A stretch of 64,000 nucleotides of DNA from Capsicum annuum (lineage: Eukaryota; Streptophyta; Magnoliopsida; Solanales; Solanaceae), in assembly GCF_002878395.1 (NCBI RefSeq), contig NC_061115.1, positions 217,017,717-217,081,716 of the forward strand, given 5' to 3'. The position numbers and the translations under genes are program-made. Of the stretch, positions 1 to 9,997 are shown piece by piece. Below the pieces are notes generated by a model. The model was given only the letters and a program-made list of their open reading frames with translations, searched no databases and was not told the DNA's origin. The number at the start of each line of letters is the position of its first letter. Position 1 is the first letter of the stretch.

Positions 1-263
1 ATGTTGAAAGCATGCTAAGGCAAGAAAACACAATCAATCAATCCATATTGCTAAGGAAGTAATGATACTCTATTTTCCTTTTAATCTCGTTTGTGGTTTC
101 GATCAGGTCAACGACAGTGGAACTGATCGAAAACACAAACAAGAAGGCATGAGATGAAATTTAAAATTCAGAAATTGTCGCCTTCACTTAGTTTTCTTAT
201 TTTAACTGCAGTTGTTGTTGGCGTAAGTTTTCTAGACTCGCTAACATCATTTCAACCCTCGAT
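1..263. other. No recognised gene
   Basis: I see no gene or repeat family here. The last bases run into the first copy of the duplication that starts at 264. On the minus strand an open frame from the duplication continues through 263 to 197, but it matches nothing I recognise. Confidence 0.4.
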
Positions 264-1308
264 GCCCGTGAGGCTGCTTTGTTGGTCTTCTCATATTTTC
301 TACCTAGGTGATAATCTCGACCACGCAGCTCCCTGGCAAAGTGTCCATTTGCATTATTTTTCTTTCGGAGACACAACAAACAAAATTATATTACCAGATA
401 CACTTTCATATTTGCACTTGATTCAAATTTTGCATTTGTGAAGATAATTCCATCGGCCAGATTTGTTAGAAGTTACTTTCTACCCTATGTCTCTTCTTCA
501 ATTAGCTCTCAGATGATATTGTCTTCCATCAACCACCCTTTTTACCTCGAAAGCATTCTCTTACCGCACCTTCTGGCATATAATTATCACCCCGAGCAAG
601 CAACCTAACCATATAAATTTTGGCCAAGGCAATAACTATATTGTTTTTTCATTCTTGTTTGATGCAGTGTGAGGCTTCGAGGTAAAAAGGGTGGTTGATG
701 GAAGACAATATCATCTGAGAGCTAATTGAAGAAGAGACATAGGGTAGAAAGTAACTTCTAACAAATCTGGCCGATGGAATTATCTTCACAAATGCAAAAT
801 TTGAATCAAGTGCAAATATGAAAGTGTATCTGGTAATATAATTTTGTTTGTTGTGTCTCCGAAAGAAAAATAATGCAAATGGACACTTTGCCCGTGAGGC
901 TGCTTTGTTGGTCTTCTCATATTTTCTACCTAGGTGATAATCTCGACCACGCAGCTCCCTGGCAAAGTGTCCATTTGCATTATTTTTCTTTCGGAGACAC
1001 AACAAACAAAATTATATTACCAGATACACTTTCATATTTGCACTTGATTCAAATTTTGCATTTGTGAAGATAATTCCATCGGCCAGATTTGTTAGAAGTT
1101 ACTTTCTACCCTATGTCTCTTCTTCAATTAGCTCTCAGATGATATTGTCTTCCATCAACCACCCTTTTTACCTCGAAAGCATTCTCTTACCGCACCTTCT
1201 GGCATATAATTATCACCCCGAGCAAGCAACCTAACCATATAAATTTTGGCCAAGGCAATAACTATATTGTTTTTTCATTCTTGTTTGATGCAGTGTGAGG
1301 CTTCGAGG
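264..1308. repeat. Direct/inverted/direct duplication
   Basis: A 419-bp segment at 264-682 recurs at 890-1308 with no difference that I can see. Between them, 675-892 is the reverse complement of 335-551, and so also of about 961-1177. The order is copy, inverted partial copy, copy. Each inverted/direct pair could fold into a stem of about 217 bp. A minus-strand frame across both direct copies contains the stretch ARELRGRDYHLGRKYEKTNK, which looks exon-like but which I cannot assign to a family. The sharp junctions and absence of divergence suggest a very young rearrangement or an assembly artefact. Confidence 0.9.
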
Positions 1309-1338
1309 GCCCTCTAAGGGATCAATGCACACTTAAAG

Positions 1339-1620
1339 TTAAGTCCAATCGCTATTGGTTCTCTGTAGTGACAACAAATATTGATCCCTTCTCAAAACTT
1401 GACACGCATAAATATGAGCAACAACCGTCAGTAATTCGTAACAGGGTATCTGCATTATCTTCATGAGGTCCTCAGCCTTATCAATTTCGAATCCATCAAA
1501 CTTAATGGTATAATGTAGGATGTTGGTTGAATGATCAATGCCTAATCGGTTAAAAACTGCATTCACAAAAACATTGTACTTTGTGTGTGTTGTCCCGTTG
1601 ACCTTATCAGTAATACATAC
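1339..1620 (-). pseudogene. MULE (MuDR-type) transposase N-terminal relic
   Basis: A minus-strand frame reads TKYNVFVNAVFNRLGID and then a stretch of the form ILHYTIKFDGF, ending near AHIYACQVL. This resembles the N-terminal region of MuDR-family proteins common in pepper-like genomes, where a comparable segment precedes the zinc-finger and transposase domains. No transposase core or SWIM finger follows, and the frame stops at 1339. It is probably a fragment of a dead Mutator-like element. The neighbouring CAACAGAT minisatellites may belong to the same element family, which is inference. The assignment rests on remembered family pattern. Confidence 0.4.
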
Positions 1621-1689
1621 TTAACTCACACATATATGATAGTGGATCCATCTGCACGCACCTTATTCTTCCTAGTCCATCTATGACTT

Positions 1690-1910
1690 AAATTGAATAA
1701 ACAGATGACTAGCTAGTTGCAACAGATGACACATCTGTTTATATTGTCAAACAATTGGACACATCTGTTACGACAGTTGATCAACCAGTTACAGAAATCA
1801 AACAGATGTATACATATGTTGCAAAAGATTGCCATATGTTGTAAGTTATCTCATAGAAAGAATATATTTTGCAACAGATTACCCATCTGTTAGATTTATT
1901 TTAAAGTAAT
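1690..1910. repeat. CAACAGAT-type degenerate minisatellite
   Basis: The motif CAACAGATG and its complement CATCTGTT recur many times, with diverged spacing of about 20-25 bp. The same motif family returns at 2705-3030, 3670-3800, 4290-4505 and 4640-4755. Confidence 0.7.
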
Positions 1911-1938
1911 TTTCTTTTCTTTCCGAGATACAATAATT

Positions 1939-1948
1939 TATAAATAGG
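1939..1948 (+). promoter_or_regulatory. TATA box of the first micro-ORF
   Basis: TATAAATAGG followed by TCCCTCCTTA. The identical block occurs at 3214 ahead of the second micro-ORF. Here the ATG is only 25 bp downstream, against 73 bp in the other copy, so leader sequence has probably been lost. Confidence 0.5.
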
Positions 1949-1963
1949 TCCCTCCTTACAAAT

Positions 1964-2125
1964 ATGGATGATCCAGATTTGTACAAAAATATTCATATCG
2001 AGTTCTTGCGTGAACTTCAAAGGCAGTTTGATGAACTTTAGAGAGATTTGGCGGACTTCGAAGCAAGGCTGCCGGATGAAAATTGTCCGATTGAAAATAA
2101 TAATAATAGTAGTAATAATAATTAG
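1964..2125 (+). pseudogene. Micro-ORF copy 1, one premature stop
   Basis: The frame starts MDDPDLYKNIHIEFLRELQ and reads 25 codons to a TAG at 2039-2041. It then stays open to a second stop at 2123-2125, ending in an Asn/Ser-rich tail. The layout matches the micro-ORF at 3287: a TATAAATAGG box, an acidic start, a Leu/Arg/Glu-rich middle that could form a short helix, and a low-complexity Asn tail. The 3-prime flanks are also alike, both reaching a CATGTCGAC block (2297 and 3626). It appears to be a broken sister copy. I do not recognise the family and assign no function. Confidence 0.45.
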
Positions 2126-2399
2126 GTAATGTTATTTATTTTAGAGCATGTATGTATTTTCCTCCTTTTGTATATTGGATCTACCCAAGGGATTCAAAAA
2201 TCTATGAACATTCATTTCATTTTGTTGTCGACTTTGAATTTTTAATTCTTATTTAGTATTTAATAATAATTATTCTGTTTATTCCTTGTTCTCAACATGT
2301 CGACGGTTGGTGGTAGGGATTGAGCAACAATTTGTGTCTACAGAGGTTAATCTTCTACGACAGATCGATCATATGTTGCACCCGGCGGTTATTAATAAA

Positions 2400-2700
2400 A
2401 AAGGGTTATTGTTGTTATTGAGAGGGTGAAAAGAAAAAAACATGACTTTTCGATTATTCAATATGAAAAATGTTTTGTAAATAAATAATAAGGAAATAAA
2501 AGATAAACACAATTTTAATAATTGATCATGACTTTTCACCATTTTTATTTTTGAATTTATTTTTTAAAATTATTTATTATATAATAAAATGGTTATTATT
2601 TTATTAAGAAATTTGAAAAAGGTGTTTTTTTATTTATAAAATAAAAAGTAAGCAAATTTGGATTAATGATATGATGATAGTTATTTTTTAAAAAAAAAGT
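2400..2700. other. AT-rich spacer, no gene
   Basis: Very AT-rich. It contains scattered CATGACTTTTC motifs that recur in the tandem repeats downstream, which suggests it is an older, more diverged unit of the same array. Confidence 0.4.
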
Positions 2701-2704
2701 AGAT

Positions 2705-3180
2705 TATATGTTGCAACAAATAAATTATCTGATGGAACAGATTCACTATTGTTGCACCAGATGATATATCTGTTATCACAGATCATTTATCCGATGCAAC
2801 CGATATCGAATCTATCGTCACAACTTAATAAAAATGGTTCTTGAAAGAACTAATTAATAATAATAATCTGAAAAATCACGACTTATCACAATATTTCTTA
2901 ATTTAATTAAGTCATTACTTTTCACATTAATCAAAAATGTAATTAATAAATGGAGGTGAACAGTTAGATTATATGTTACAACAGATAATATATCTGTTGT
3001 CACAGATGTGTTATCTGATGCAATAGATATAGAATCGGTTGCCACAATTCAATAAAAATGATTCTTCGAAGGAACTAATTAATAATAATAATAATAATAT
3101 GAAAAGTCATGACTTATATCACAATATTTATTTTCTTAATTTAATAAAAAATGTAATTAATGTATGGAGGTGAATAGTCG
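2705..3180. repeat. Tandem repeat of about 230 bp, two copies
   Basis: Two diverged units each hold CAACAGAT motifs, a block reading GAACTAATTAATAATAATA, a CACGACTTAT/CATGACTTAT block, and an ending close to TGTAATTAAT plus GGAGGTGAA. The second unit leads directly into the TATA box at 3214. Confidence 0.7.
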
Positions 3181-3213
3181 CGCCTTTTTGCCTCTGATTC
3201 AAATTCAATCCTC

Positions 3214-3223
3214 TATAAATAGG
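3214..3223 (+). promoter_or_regulatory. TATA box of the second micro-ORF
   Basis: TATAAATAGG, 73 bp upstream of the ATG at 3287. This spacing suits a short leader. The same block precedes the sister copy at 1964. Confidence 0.55.
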
Positions 3224-3286
3224 TCCCTCCTTACTCAATCGTTCATTGTATCTCGTCTTTCATATTACACTCTAGAAGATAAGATT

Positions 3287-3496
3287 ATGACTGACCCAGT
3301 GTGGGGCGTTGCTTTTCTGCAAGTTCCCGTGAATGAACTTTGGAATCAAGTTCGTGACCTGCAATGGGAACTGGGAGGAGTTAAAGCAAGAATGTTCCGC
3401 GAGATATACAGGTTGAGGAGGGCCTTGCTACTTCCGGTTGAAGATTGCCTGGCCGGCAATGATGATGATGATGATGATAATAATAATAATAATTAG
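3287..3496 (+). CDS. Unrecognised 69-residue micro-ORF with Asp/Asn tail
   Basis: The open frame starts MTDPVWGVAFLQVPVNELW and ends in six Asp followed by five Asn. The middle (about residues 15-50) is rich in Leu, Arg and Glu with heptad-like spacing (ELWNQVRDLQWELGGV), so a short amphipathic helix or coiled coil is plausible. There is no signal peptide or membrane segment. I prefer the ATG at 3287 to the in-frame start at 3164 because the TATA box lies between them, at 3214. A broken sister copy lies at 1964-2125 with the same promoter block and related 3-prime flank. Conservation of layout argues for a former gene family, perhaps carried by a transposon. Function is unknown and expression unproven. 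Confidence 0.4.
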   Translation: MTDPVWGVAFLQVPVNELWNQVRDLQWELGGVKARMFREIYRLRRALLLPVEDCLAGNDDDDDDNNNNN

Positions 3497-3654
3497 ATTA
3501 TTATTTTTCTTTTAGTTTATTATATGTATTTTTATTTGGTTTTGTTTAATAAATAAATTATGTTTGATCTTTGACGTTTTAATCCATATTTAATTTTCAT
3601 TCTGTCTGTTATCTTCTCAACAAACATGTCGACGATTCGACGTTAAAAAGAATA

Positions 3655-3833
3655 ATTTAGAATCCAGTAGCAATAACAAGATTTATCTGTTGGGTTTGTG
3701 GCAGGGGTTGATGTATTGTTCAAAATAGATTACTCATGTTGCAATAGATAAGAAGTCTGATGCAACAAATAAATAGTCTGTTTCAACAAATGACTAGTTT
3801 GTTGCTTTGCTTGGCTCTGACGTTTTAATTCGT
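3655..3833. repeat. First copy of a duplicated flank
   Basis: This stretch (GGGTTTGTGGCAGGGGTTGA and neighbours) recurs at 4190-4310 on the other side of the MITE-like element, followed in both places by CAACAGAT minisatellite units. Confidence 0.6.
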
Positions 3834-4190
3834 ACTCCCCTGTCTCAAATTACCCGTCCCAAATTGAGATGCCACATTGATTAAGAAAAATAATTAATAA
3901 CATGTCTAGTTTACCATAACCCACTAATCAGTTGGTGGGACAGTAGACGTGTTTGAAATAAACATTATTTGTTATTCAATCGAAATTTCATAAGAGAAGA
4001 AAGCTTTTAACATCGGTCGGCGTATAATCCCCCTATTAAATGATATTTTCATTTTAATTTGAAGAAAAAGTAATTAATGCAAAGGGTAAAACATGAATTT
4101 TTTTTTTAATCTTTTCTTGATTAATGAAAAAGACAAGTAAAATGAGAAATCGAATTAGGAAATTTGAGACGGGTAATTGGACGTAAGGAA
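3834..4190. mobile_element. MITE with terminal inverted repeats
   Basis: The left end reads CTGTCTCAAATTACCCGTCC and the right end GAGACGGGTAATTGGAC, which are inverted relatives of each other. The roughly 357-bp interior is AT-rich with no open frame of note. The size and ends fit the Stowaway-like non-autonomous elements common in Solanaceae. Confidence 0.6.
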
Positions 4191-4289
4191 TAATTTTGAA
4201 TCCAGTAGCAATAGCAAGAGTTGAAACATATTGGTTATCTGTTGGGTTTGTGGCAGGGGTTGATTTATGTTGTTTCAAATAGATTAATC

Positions 4290-4505
4290 ATTCGTTGCAA
4301 CAGATAATTAGTCTGGTGCAACATATAAACATTCTAATGCAACAGATAATTAGTTTGGAGCAACAGATAAACATCCTGATACAACAGATAATATGTCTGA
4401 TGCAACAGATAATACGTTCGATGAACAGATAAATAGTTTGATGCAACAGATAAATTTTTTGATGCAACAGATTACTCATCTGATGCACCAAATGATTGAT
4501 CTGCT
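4290..4505. repeat. 21-bp minisatellite, about ten units
   Basis: Units of 21 bp follow the pattern GATGCAACAGATAATATGTCT. Because 21 is divisible by three, the plus frame repeats seven residues of the form DATDNMS. One unit (near 4425) is a base short, which breaks the frame. Minus-strand frames over this array are by-products of the repeat. Confidence 0.85.
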
Positions 4506-4872
4506 TAAATTATGGGCACTTATGTTGGATTCATGATCGGGGTTCTATCCATTGTTAGAAAAACAAAAGTGTACTCAGATGACAAATACGAATAAAAATC
4601 ATAGTTTTACTTACCAAAGTCACCTATGACGGATAAACATATTGATACAACAGATAATACGTCTGATGCAACAGATAATATGTCTTATGCAATAGATAAA
4701 TCTCCTGATGCAACAGATTACTCATCTGATACATCAGATGATTGACCTGTTTAAATTGTGGGCACTTATGCTAGATTCATGATCGGGGTTCTATCCATTG
4801 TTGAAAAAACAGAATTGTGCCCAGATGACAAATACGAATAAAAATCATAATTTTACTCAATAAAGTCACCTA
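4503..4872. repeat. Tandem duplication of about 250 bp with a second minisatellite
   Basis: The block from about 4503 to 4627 (GGGCACTTATGTTGGATTCA onward) recurs at 4753-4872 with a few changes. Each copy follows a 21-bp minisatellite; the second array at 4640-4755 has five or six units. The array and its 3-prime flank were evidently duplicated together. Confidence 0.75.
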
Positions 4873-5460
4873 TGAAGTAATGCCAGAGTGAAAAGTAATG
4901 TAGTAAACAAAATTTGACTGTTGTCGACAAGAAGAAGATGAAGATGATAATGAAGTAGAAAATGATGATAATGAAGCAAAAAATGATGAATAAAGAAGCA
5001 AAAACAGAAACAATGAACAACAAAAATCGCTAAGAGAGAGAAAACAATAATGAATTAGAAGAGAGAGAAATGCGTCTTTTTCCCTTCGTTTTCCGTTATT
5101 TTAGGTATGCATTGGGATCAAAGTGTAAATTTAAAAATTTATGGATTATTTTTAAACTTTCGCTACTTTCTTAATCTATAATAAAGTAATTATCATATCC
5201 AACTAATAATTAACATTTGTGTCACCTATACCTCATTTTGTTACCTGTGGCCCAAGCCCTAGACACTTGGCTAGTGGATTCGATACAAAATATATGCAAA
5301 AATGGTCTTCTAGTCAGCTCTGTCATATCAATAATTATTTTTTAATGATAGCAAACGAAAGATGTAATAATTAACGTGGCTACGGAATTAAGATTTTTAC
5401 TATAGACTATAGAGATTCAAAATATAAAAAATTAAAACATTTGGAGGTCCAAATTTTTAA
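4873..5460. other. No gene seen
   Basis: A purine-rich stretch at about 4930-5075 (GAAGATGATAATGAAG types) is followed by AT-rich sequence. No ORF or repeat family is recognised. Confidence 0.4.
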
Positions 5461-5639
5461 CATCAGAAAAGGGATGATTTCATTTTTAGTTCCTCTATTG
5501 TTGATAAATTCTTATTTTGATTCTCATGATAAATTCTCATTTTTATTCTTATAATATTTGAGTAGCGAGCATTAATTAAACAAGCATTAACTAAACAATA
5601 AAATATATTTATTTTTATTTTACTGTCCGGCCGCCGGCC

Positions 5640-6435
5640 GAAACATTTTTCAGTTCCGACGTCAGGGCCGGAGCTGCTGTGGTTCAGTAGTGTCCGGTGA
5701 TCGGAATTCCTTATCGGACTCCGATGATTGGAAATACCTCTTCGAATTCTACCGCTTTTATTACTAGCTCTCTTCACTTTTACTTGTTACAGTTCGATTA
5801 TCGAGACAACATTTTATTTTAAAATGTGTTTTTCAATGTATTAATGTACATCTAAATTCATCGAAGAAATGAGTGTAAACAAGAAGAGAACCGGTGTCGG
5901 AATCGGAGTTGCTTTGGTTCAGTGGTTGTCCGACGATCGAAATTCCTTATCGGTCTCCGATGTTCGAAAAAATCTCGTCGAATTCAACTGCTTTTACTGT
6001 CGGTAAGAAAGTTAAAATTACTCGCTCCGTTCACTTTTATTTATCACAGTTCGATTATCGAGAATTCACTTTTATTTCTCACAGTTCGATTATGAGAATT
6101 AAACTGTATGAAATTTGAACAACATTTTATTTTAAAATGTATTTTCATTGTATTAATGTAAGAAATTGTGTGACTTATAATATATTTTACTACATAGTTT
6201 TCGAACTTCTAAATTCATCATCAAAAAGGAGAAGAAGTGATTGAAAACAAGAAGACATCGGTCTCCGATGATCGAAAAATCTCTTCGAATTCAACTACTT
6301 ATAATGTCAGTAAGAAAGTAAAAATTAATAGCTTTCATTTTTACTTGTTACAGTTCGTTTCATGAGAGTTGAATTGTATGAACTTTGATCAATATTTTAT
6401 TTTAAAATATGTTTTTCATTGTATTAATGTGAGAG
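5640..6435. repeat. Diverged tandem units of about 300 bp
   Basis: Three related blocks carry a coding-looking segment (GTCTCCGATG plus TCGAATTCAACTG, at about 5710, 5955 and 6260). Each is followed by a Stowaway-like segment (TTCACTTTTACTTGTTACAG and then CATTGTATTAATGT). They look like partial tandem copies of one locus. Further copies of the Stowaway-like part lie at about 6830 and 7130. Confidence 0.6.
6418..6435 (+). other. Target-site duplication, left copy
   Basis: ATTGTATTAATGTGAGAG lies immediately before the 5S-headed element and is repeated exactly at 6681-6698. In sister repeat units (for example 6148-6160) the corresponding sequence runs on without an insertion. Confidence 0.85.
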
Positions 6436-6680
6436 GATGCGATCATACCAGCACTAACGCAGCGGATTCCATCAGAACTCCGAAGTTAAGCGTGCTTGGG
6501 CGAGAGTAGTACTAGGATGGGTGACCCCTGGGAAGTCCTCGTGTTGCATCCCTTCTTTTTGGGGGTCTTTCGGAAACAGCCTTTCTACTTCATCAGAGGT
6601 AGAGGTATGGACTGCGTATATCTTACTCCCCCAGACCCCACTAAGTGGGAATACACTGGGTTTGTTGTTGTTGTTGTTGT
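6436..6680 (+). mobile_element. SINE with 5S rRNA head and TS-type tail
   Basis: Positions 6434-6552 are a nearly complete 5S rRNA gene, with recognisable GATCATACCAGCACTAA, AGTTAAGCGTGCTTGGGC and GTACTAGGATGGGTGACC. These include the internal RNA polymerase III control region. One base is missing from the usual CTCCTGGG part of the C box, and there are scattered substitutions. Directly after a T5 run the sequence becomes the tail of the Solanaceae TS SINE family (GGGTCTTTCGGAAACAGCC through CCCCAGACCCCACT and GGGAATACACTGGGTTTG), ending in TTG repeats. Exact 18-bp duplications flank the unit. Together these show retroposition of one composite transcript. It is not a functional 5S gene of an rDNA array, because the tandem spacer is absent. 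Confidence 0.85.
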
Positions 6681-6698
6681 ATTGTATTAATGTGAGAG
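6681..6698 (+). other. Target-site duplication, right copy
   Basis: Exact repeat of the 18 bases at 6418-6435. The host repeat continues after it (GATATTGTGATTTATTG), as in sister units. Confidence 0.85.
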
Positions 6699-6992
6699 AT
6701 ATTGTGATTTATTGTATTTTTTATGTAGTTTTAGAACATCGAAATTCATAATCAAAAGTGCCCATATGGAACCTGATGTTCTAAAGAGGTTGCATTTAGA
6801 ACTACTGAGTTAAAAATTGCTGATTACTCTCTCATTTTTCTTTTATTTGTCACGTTTAGCTTTTCAAGAGTTAAATTGAATGAACTTTGACTAAAGATGT
6901 ATTTTTTCATTGTATTGATATGTGAAAGATTGTGACGAATAGTGTTTTTTTATATAGTTTATAGTTTTCGAATATCTAAATTCATCATTAAA

Positions 6993-8080
6993 AATGCCAA
7001 TATGGAAACTGATGTCCTGAATGAAGCTGTTAAGATTGCTATTGCTGCATAGTCTCTCCCTCTTTGATGTTGCATTTAGTACAATTGAGTTCAAAATTGC
7101 TGATGATTCATGAAGGAATGTCGAAATTAATCTCTCTGTTCACTTTTATTTGTTACATTTTGCTTTCGAGAGTCAAAATGTATGAACTTTGACCAACACT
7201 TTAAGATGTATTTTCATTATGGAAAAGATTGCAACTTATAGTATTCCTCATATTGTTTTCGAACATTTAAATTATGAATTTAAATATTGAATTAAATTTA
7301 ACTCAATTTAGCTTCAAAGATTAGTCAAATTGACTCTCGTGAAGCGAAACGTGATAAGTAAAAGTGAACGGAGGGAGTAGAAAATAAATAACTAAAATCA
7401 TGAACTAACCTATTGGATTAACGAAAGGACATTGCTATTGCTGTATACTATTTCGCTCTTTGCCATTCCATTTAGAACTATTGAGTTCAAATTTTCTGAT
7501 TGTTCACGATGGATGTTCGAAGTGAAGAAAATAACTAACTGAAATCACGAATTAATCAATTTAATTAATGAATACTTGAGTAGACTTATCTCCTGATTAT
7601 TGTCTTTCTCTAAGTTATTTCTCTGATTAGAGGTGTAAGCAGTGTATTTCCCCGACAGAGGGATTCCGTCTGTTTGTAATGAAGATTCCATTTTTATAAG
7701 TAATTAATTTGTGACTATAAGATTGAATGCTCTCTATTTATTGTCTAAGTTGGTATCTTTGATTTAAGGGGAAAAAAGTGTATTTCTTGACCAAAATATG
7801 ACATGTGTCTTTTTTTGATAGTCATGAAGGGTCCAGAATTTTAAGTCTCTACGCTGATAAATTGACATGGCTATAGACAGTTCGTATCCATGTATATTTT
7901 AGGCATTTGAGAAGCATAATGTAGAGAAGGATGTAGCAGAACATATTAAGGACTTCAACAAGAAGTATGACCCTGCTTAGCTTTGCATTGTTCGAAAAAA
8001 ATTTCGGTATATATGCTTGCTCCTGTGATATTTCCAGCTTTTTCTTTTTCAAGTACAGAGGTGCTGCATTGATTATATCG
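6993..8080 (+). pseudogene. Dynein light chain (LC8) pseudogene
   Basis: Two separated pieces match the LC8 dynein light chain family. Piece 1 (6993-7052) reads METDVLNEAVKIAIAA and then a stop. Piece 2 (7903-7980) starts after an AG acceptor and reads AFEKHNVEKDVAEHI, followed by a diverged part and a TAG where the conserved Trp of WHCIVG would be. CIVRKNFG-like sequence follows, but only after a frameshift. Intact LC8 proteins are about 90-130 residues and form homodimers that dock cargo to dynein-type partners. Here the stop, the frameshift and the loss of the C-terminal strands rule out function. The roughly 850 bp between the pieces include Stowaway-like repeats (7130-7380), and a fainter copy of piece 1 lies near 7430. 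Confidence 0.6.
7130..7380. mobile_element. Stowaway-like MITE
   Basis: The left end carries CTGTTCACTTTTATTTGT and the right end AAGTAAAAGTGAACGGAGGG, which are inverted partners. The length of about 250 bp and the CGGAGGGAGTA end are typical of Stowaway elements. Confidence 0.65.
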
Positions 8081-8089
8081 ATTAACATT

Positions 8090-8604
8090 TGTAACAGAAA
8101 TCAAATTTCGGTCTATCTTATAAGAAGTTGATGCTTTTGAAGATAGTATGGTAAAACAGCTAAAGATTAATTGTTCTCTTATAGCGACCTATTGCAATGA
8201 TATGCAAATGTGCAATAGATTTGGGACTATGCAGAATAACCTTCCATCAGGCTTTGTTTTGAATGTCGGGGCGGATTAGTACTTGTGCATGTTGAATAAC
8301 TTGTCAAAAGATCTTGTTTTCGTCTATCTTTTGATCTTTGAAGGCCCAAAAGAAAAGCTTATGGTTAAAAGTTTTGTTGAGGTTTTCACTTTTCCCGGTA
8401 GAATATGTCTAGGTTCAGTAGCATAAGGTGGTTAGGTGATAACTTAATTAGAATTATGCTAGTACTGGTAACAAATTGGCATATAGCGTGGTAACACACT
8501 CTTGAACTTTTGTTTTTTTCTGCAACAAAATACCATTAATCATAAAACTTGGTGGCATCACCATTTTTTCTAACAACAAGAGATCAAATGGCAATGGTTA
8601 ACAT
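8090..8604. other. No gene seen
   Basis: Nothing recognisable. Homology with the two later duplication units starts only near 8605. Confidence 0.4.
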
Positions 8605-9128
8605 CATTCAAACGTCTATCAAAAGATAATGTATTTCTTTTTGGAATTGGATGGCCAGCATATATGGCTTTGCCGCCCTAGTGAGGTAAAAAAACCTTTC
8701 CTATCCTCTAGGATCTTAAAGACATCGGCGGCCAATATTACTATGATTTCTATGACATTGTCTGCCTGTTATGTGCTTGTTATCTCGACAAATATGGTAA
8801 TACAAATTAAACAGTCTATTGGCCTCATCAACAATTCCTCTTGTGAATACATGTTCAGCAGTGAAAGTCTTGTTTCAAATATTGTTGCCACGTTCCCACA
8901 AGAGCTGCCAAACTCTCAGCTTGGTGGAATGTTTACCGTTTGCCAGTTTCTGGTAGATTAGAAACTGTAGTTGGGAGATGTTCTGCTTATGTATGCACTT
9001 AATGCATTTTTAAACTTCTGATTTTATCTCAAACTTATTTCTTCACATCTCCCAAGTTAATTCACTTATTTCTATTTTGTCTGTTTTATGATCCTTTCCG
9101 GTAAATGTTATAATCTTATAGTTAAAAC

Positions 9129-9997
9129 AAGGGGTGGCAAATTCAGCCCAAACCCTTTTGATCCCACCAACCCTCCCAAGTTATGATTGGTTGGGCATCG
9201 ATTGCCCTAATGATGGGCTAAGTTTGGGTACAACCCAACTAAACCCATCTTTTTTAATAGCCCAAAGCAGCTCAAAGTTTATACCCAAACTGACCTGTGA
9301 ATAGCATCACTGCTACTTCACAAATAGTTATTCATTTGATCTCTTAATTTGTCAGATGTACTTTAGTATCAATACTTTCTTCCTTAATCATGGGAGAAGT
9401 TATTTTTCAATATCAATATTTTCTTTTTCTTTTTAATCAATAATAATGAAGTTAGAAATAAATTAGTTATCTACTTGGTGTTTTTTTCTAATTGAGATTT
9501 CCATTAGCAAAACAATAAATGTCTACGAGTTATCATTGTGGTTAGTTAGTAGAATGAATGTAAAATTACTTCATGAACCAATTATGACACATTAACAAAT
9601 TTTTTTAAAATTAATGGTGCTGTACTTATGGAATTGACTCTTAATTCTTAGAATACGGACCTGTCTCACAAAATGAGATTAATGAAGTTCCTTTTCAAGT
9701 TTATTCTTAAAAAAGACAGTATAATAAATGTATGTTTGTGCCTCATGAATTTTAACTACATTTCATCGAATTTTTATGTGTATGAAAAAATGTAAAGCAC
9801 GGACAAAATCATGCATAAAAACAGATAAGGAGGATGAAGTTGGGCGAGTTGGGCATTGACCCCTTTGCTTAGCCCATCTTGACCCAGCCCATCTTAGCCC
9901 AAGTAACCTTTGGGCAGGGTTGGGCAATGACCCATTTATATACTCAACCCATATTGAACCGTCCAAATTCTGCCCAAACTGACCATTGCCACCTCTA
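9129..9997. mobile_element. hAT-type non-autonomous element
   Basis: The ends are AAGGGGTGGCAAATTCAGCC and CTGACCATTGCCACCTCT in inverted relation. They are flanked by 8-bp target duplications GTTAAAAC (9121-9128) and GGTAAAAC (9998-10005) with one difference. The other two duplication units have no insertion at the matching site (near 19770 and 33325). The interior repeats CAACCCATNTTGACCCAGCCC-like words and has no transposase. Confidence 0.75.

Noticed and set aside
4288..4491. Cys/Ile-rich 67-residue protein on the minus strand
   Set aside because: It is a by-product of the 21-bp minisatellite.
4290..4755. A CRISPR array
   Set aside because: Repeat units abut without unique spacers, and the DNA is plant nuclear.
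6434..6553. A functional 5S rRNA gene
   Set aside because: It has substitutions and a C-box deletion, no tandem array, and a SINE tail with flanking target duplications.
6418..6698. Cassandra TRIM carrying 5S sequence
   Set aside because: No LTR ends, primer-binding site or 5-bp duplication; the 18-bp duplication and TTG tail are SINE features.
8629..8961. 110-residue ORF on the plus strand
   Set aside because: The matching regions of units 2 and 3 do not keep the frame, and no family is recognised.
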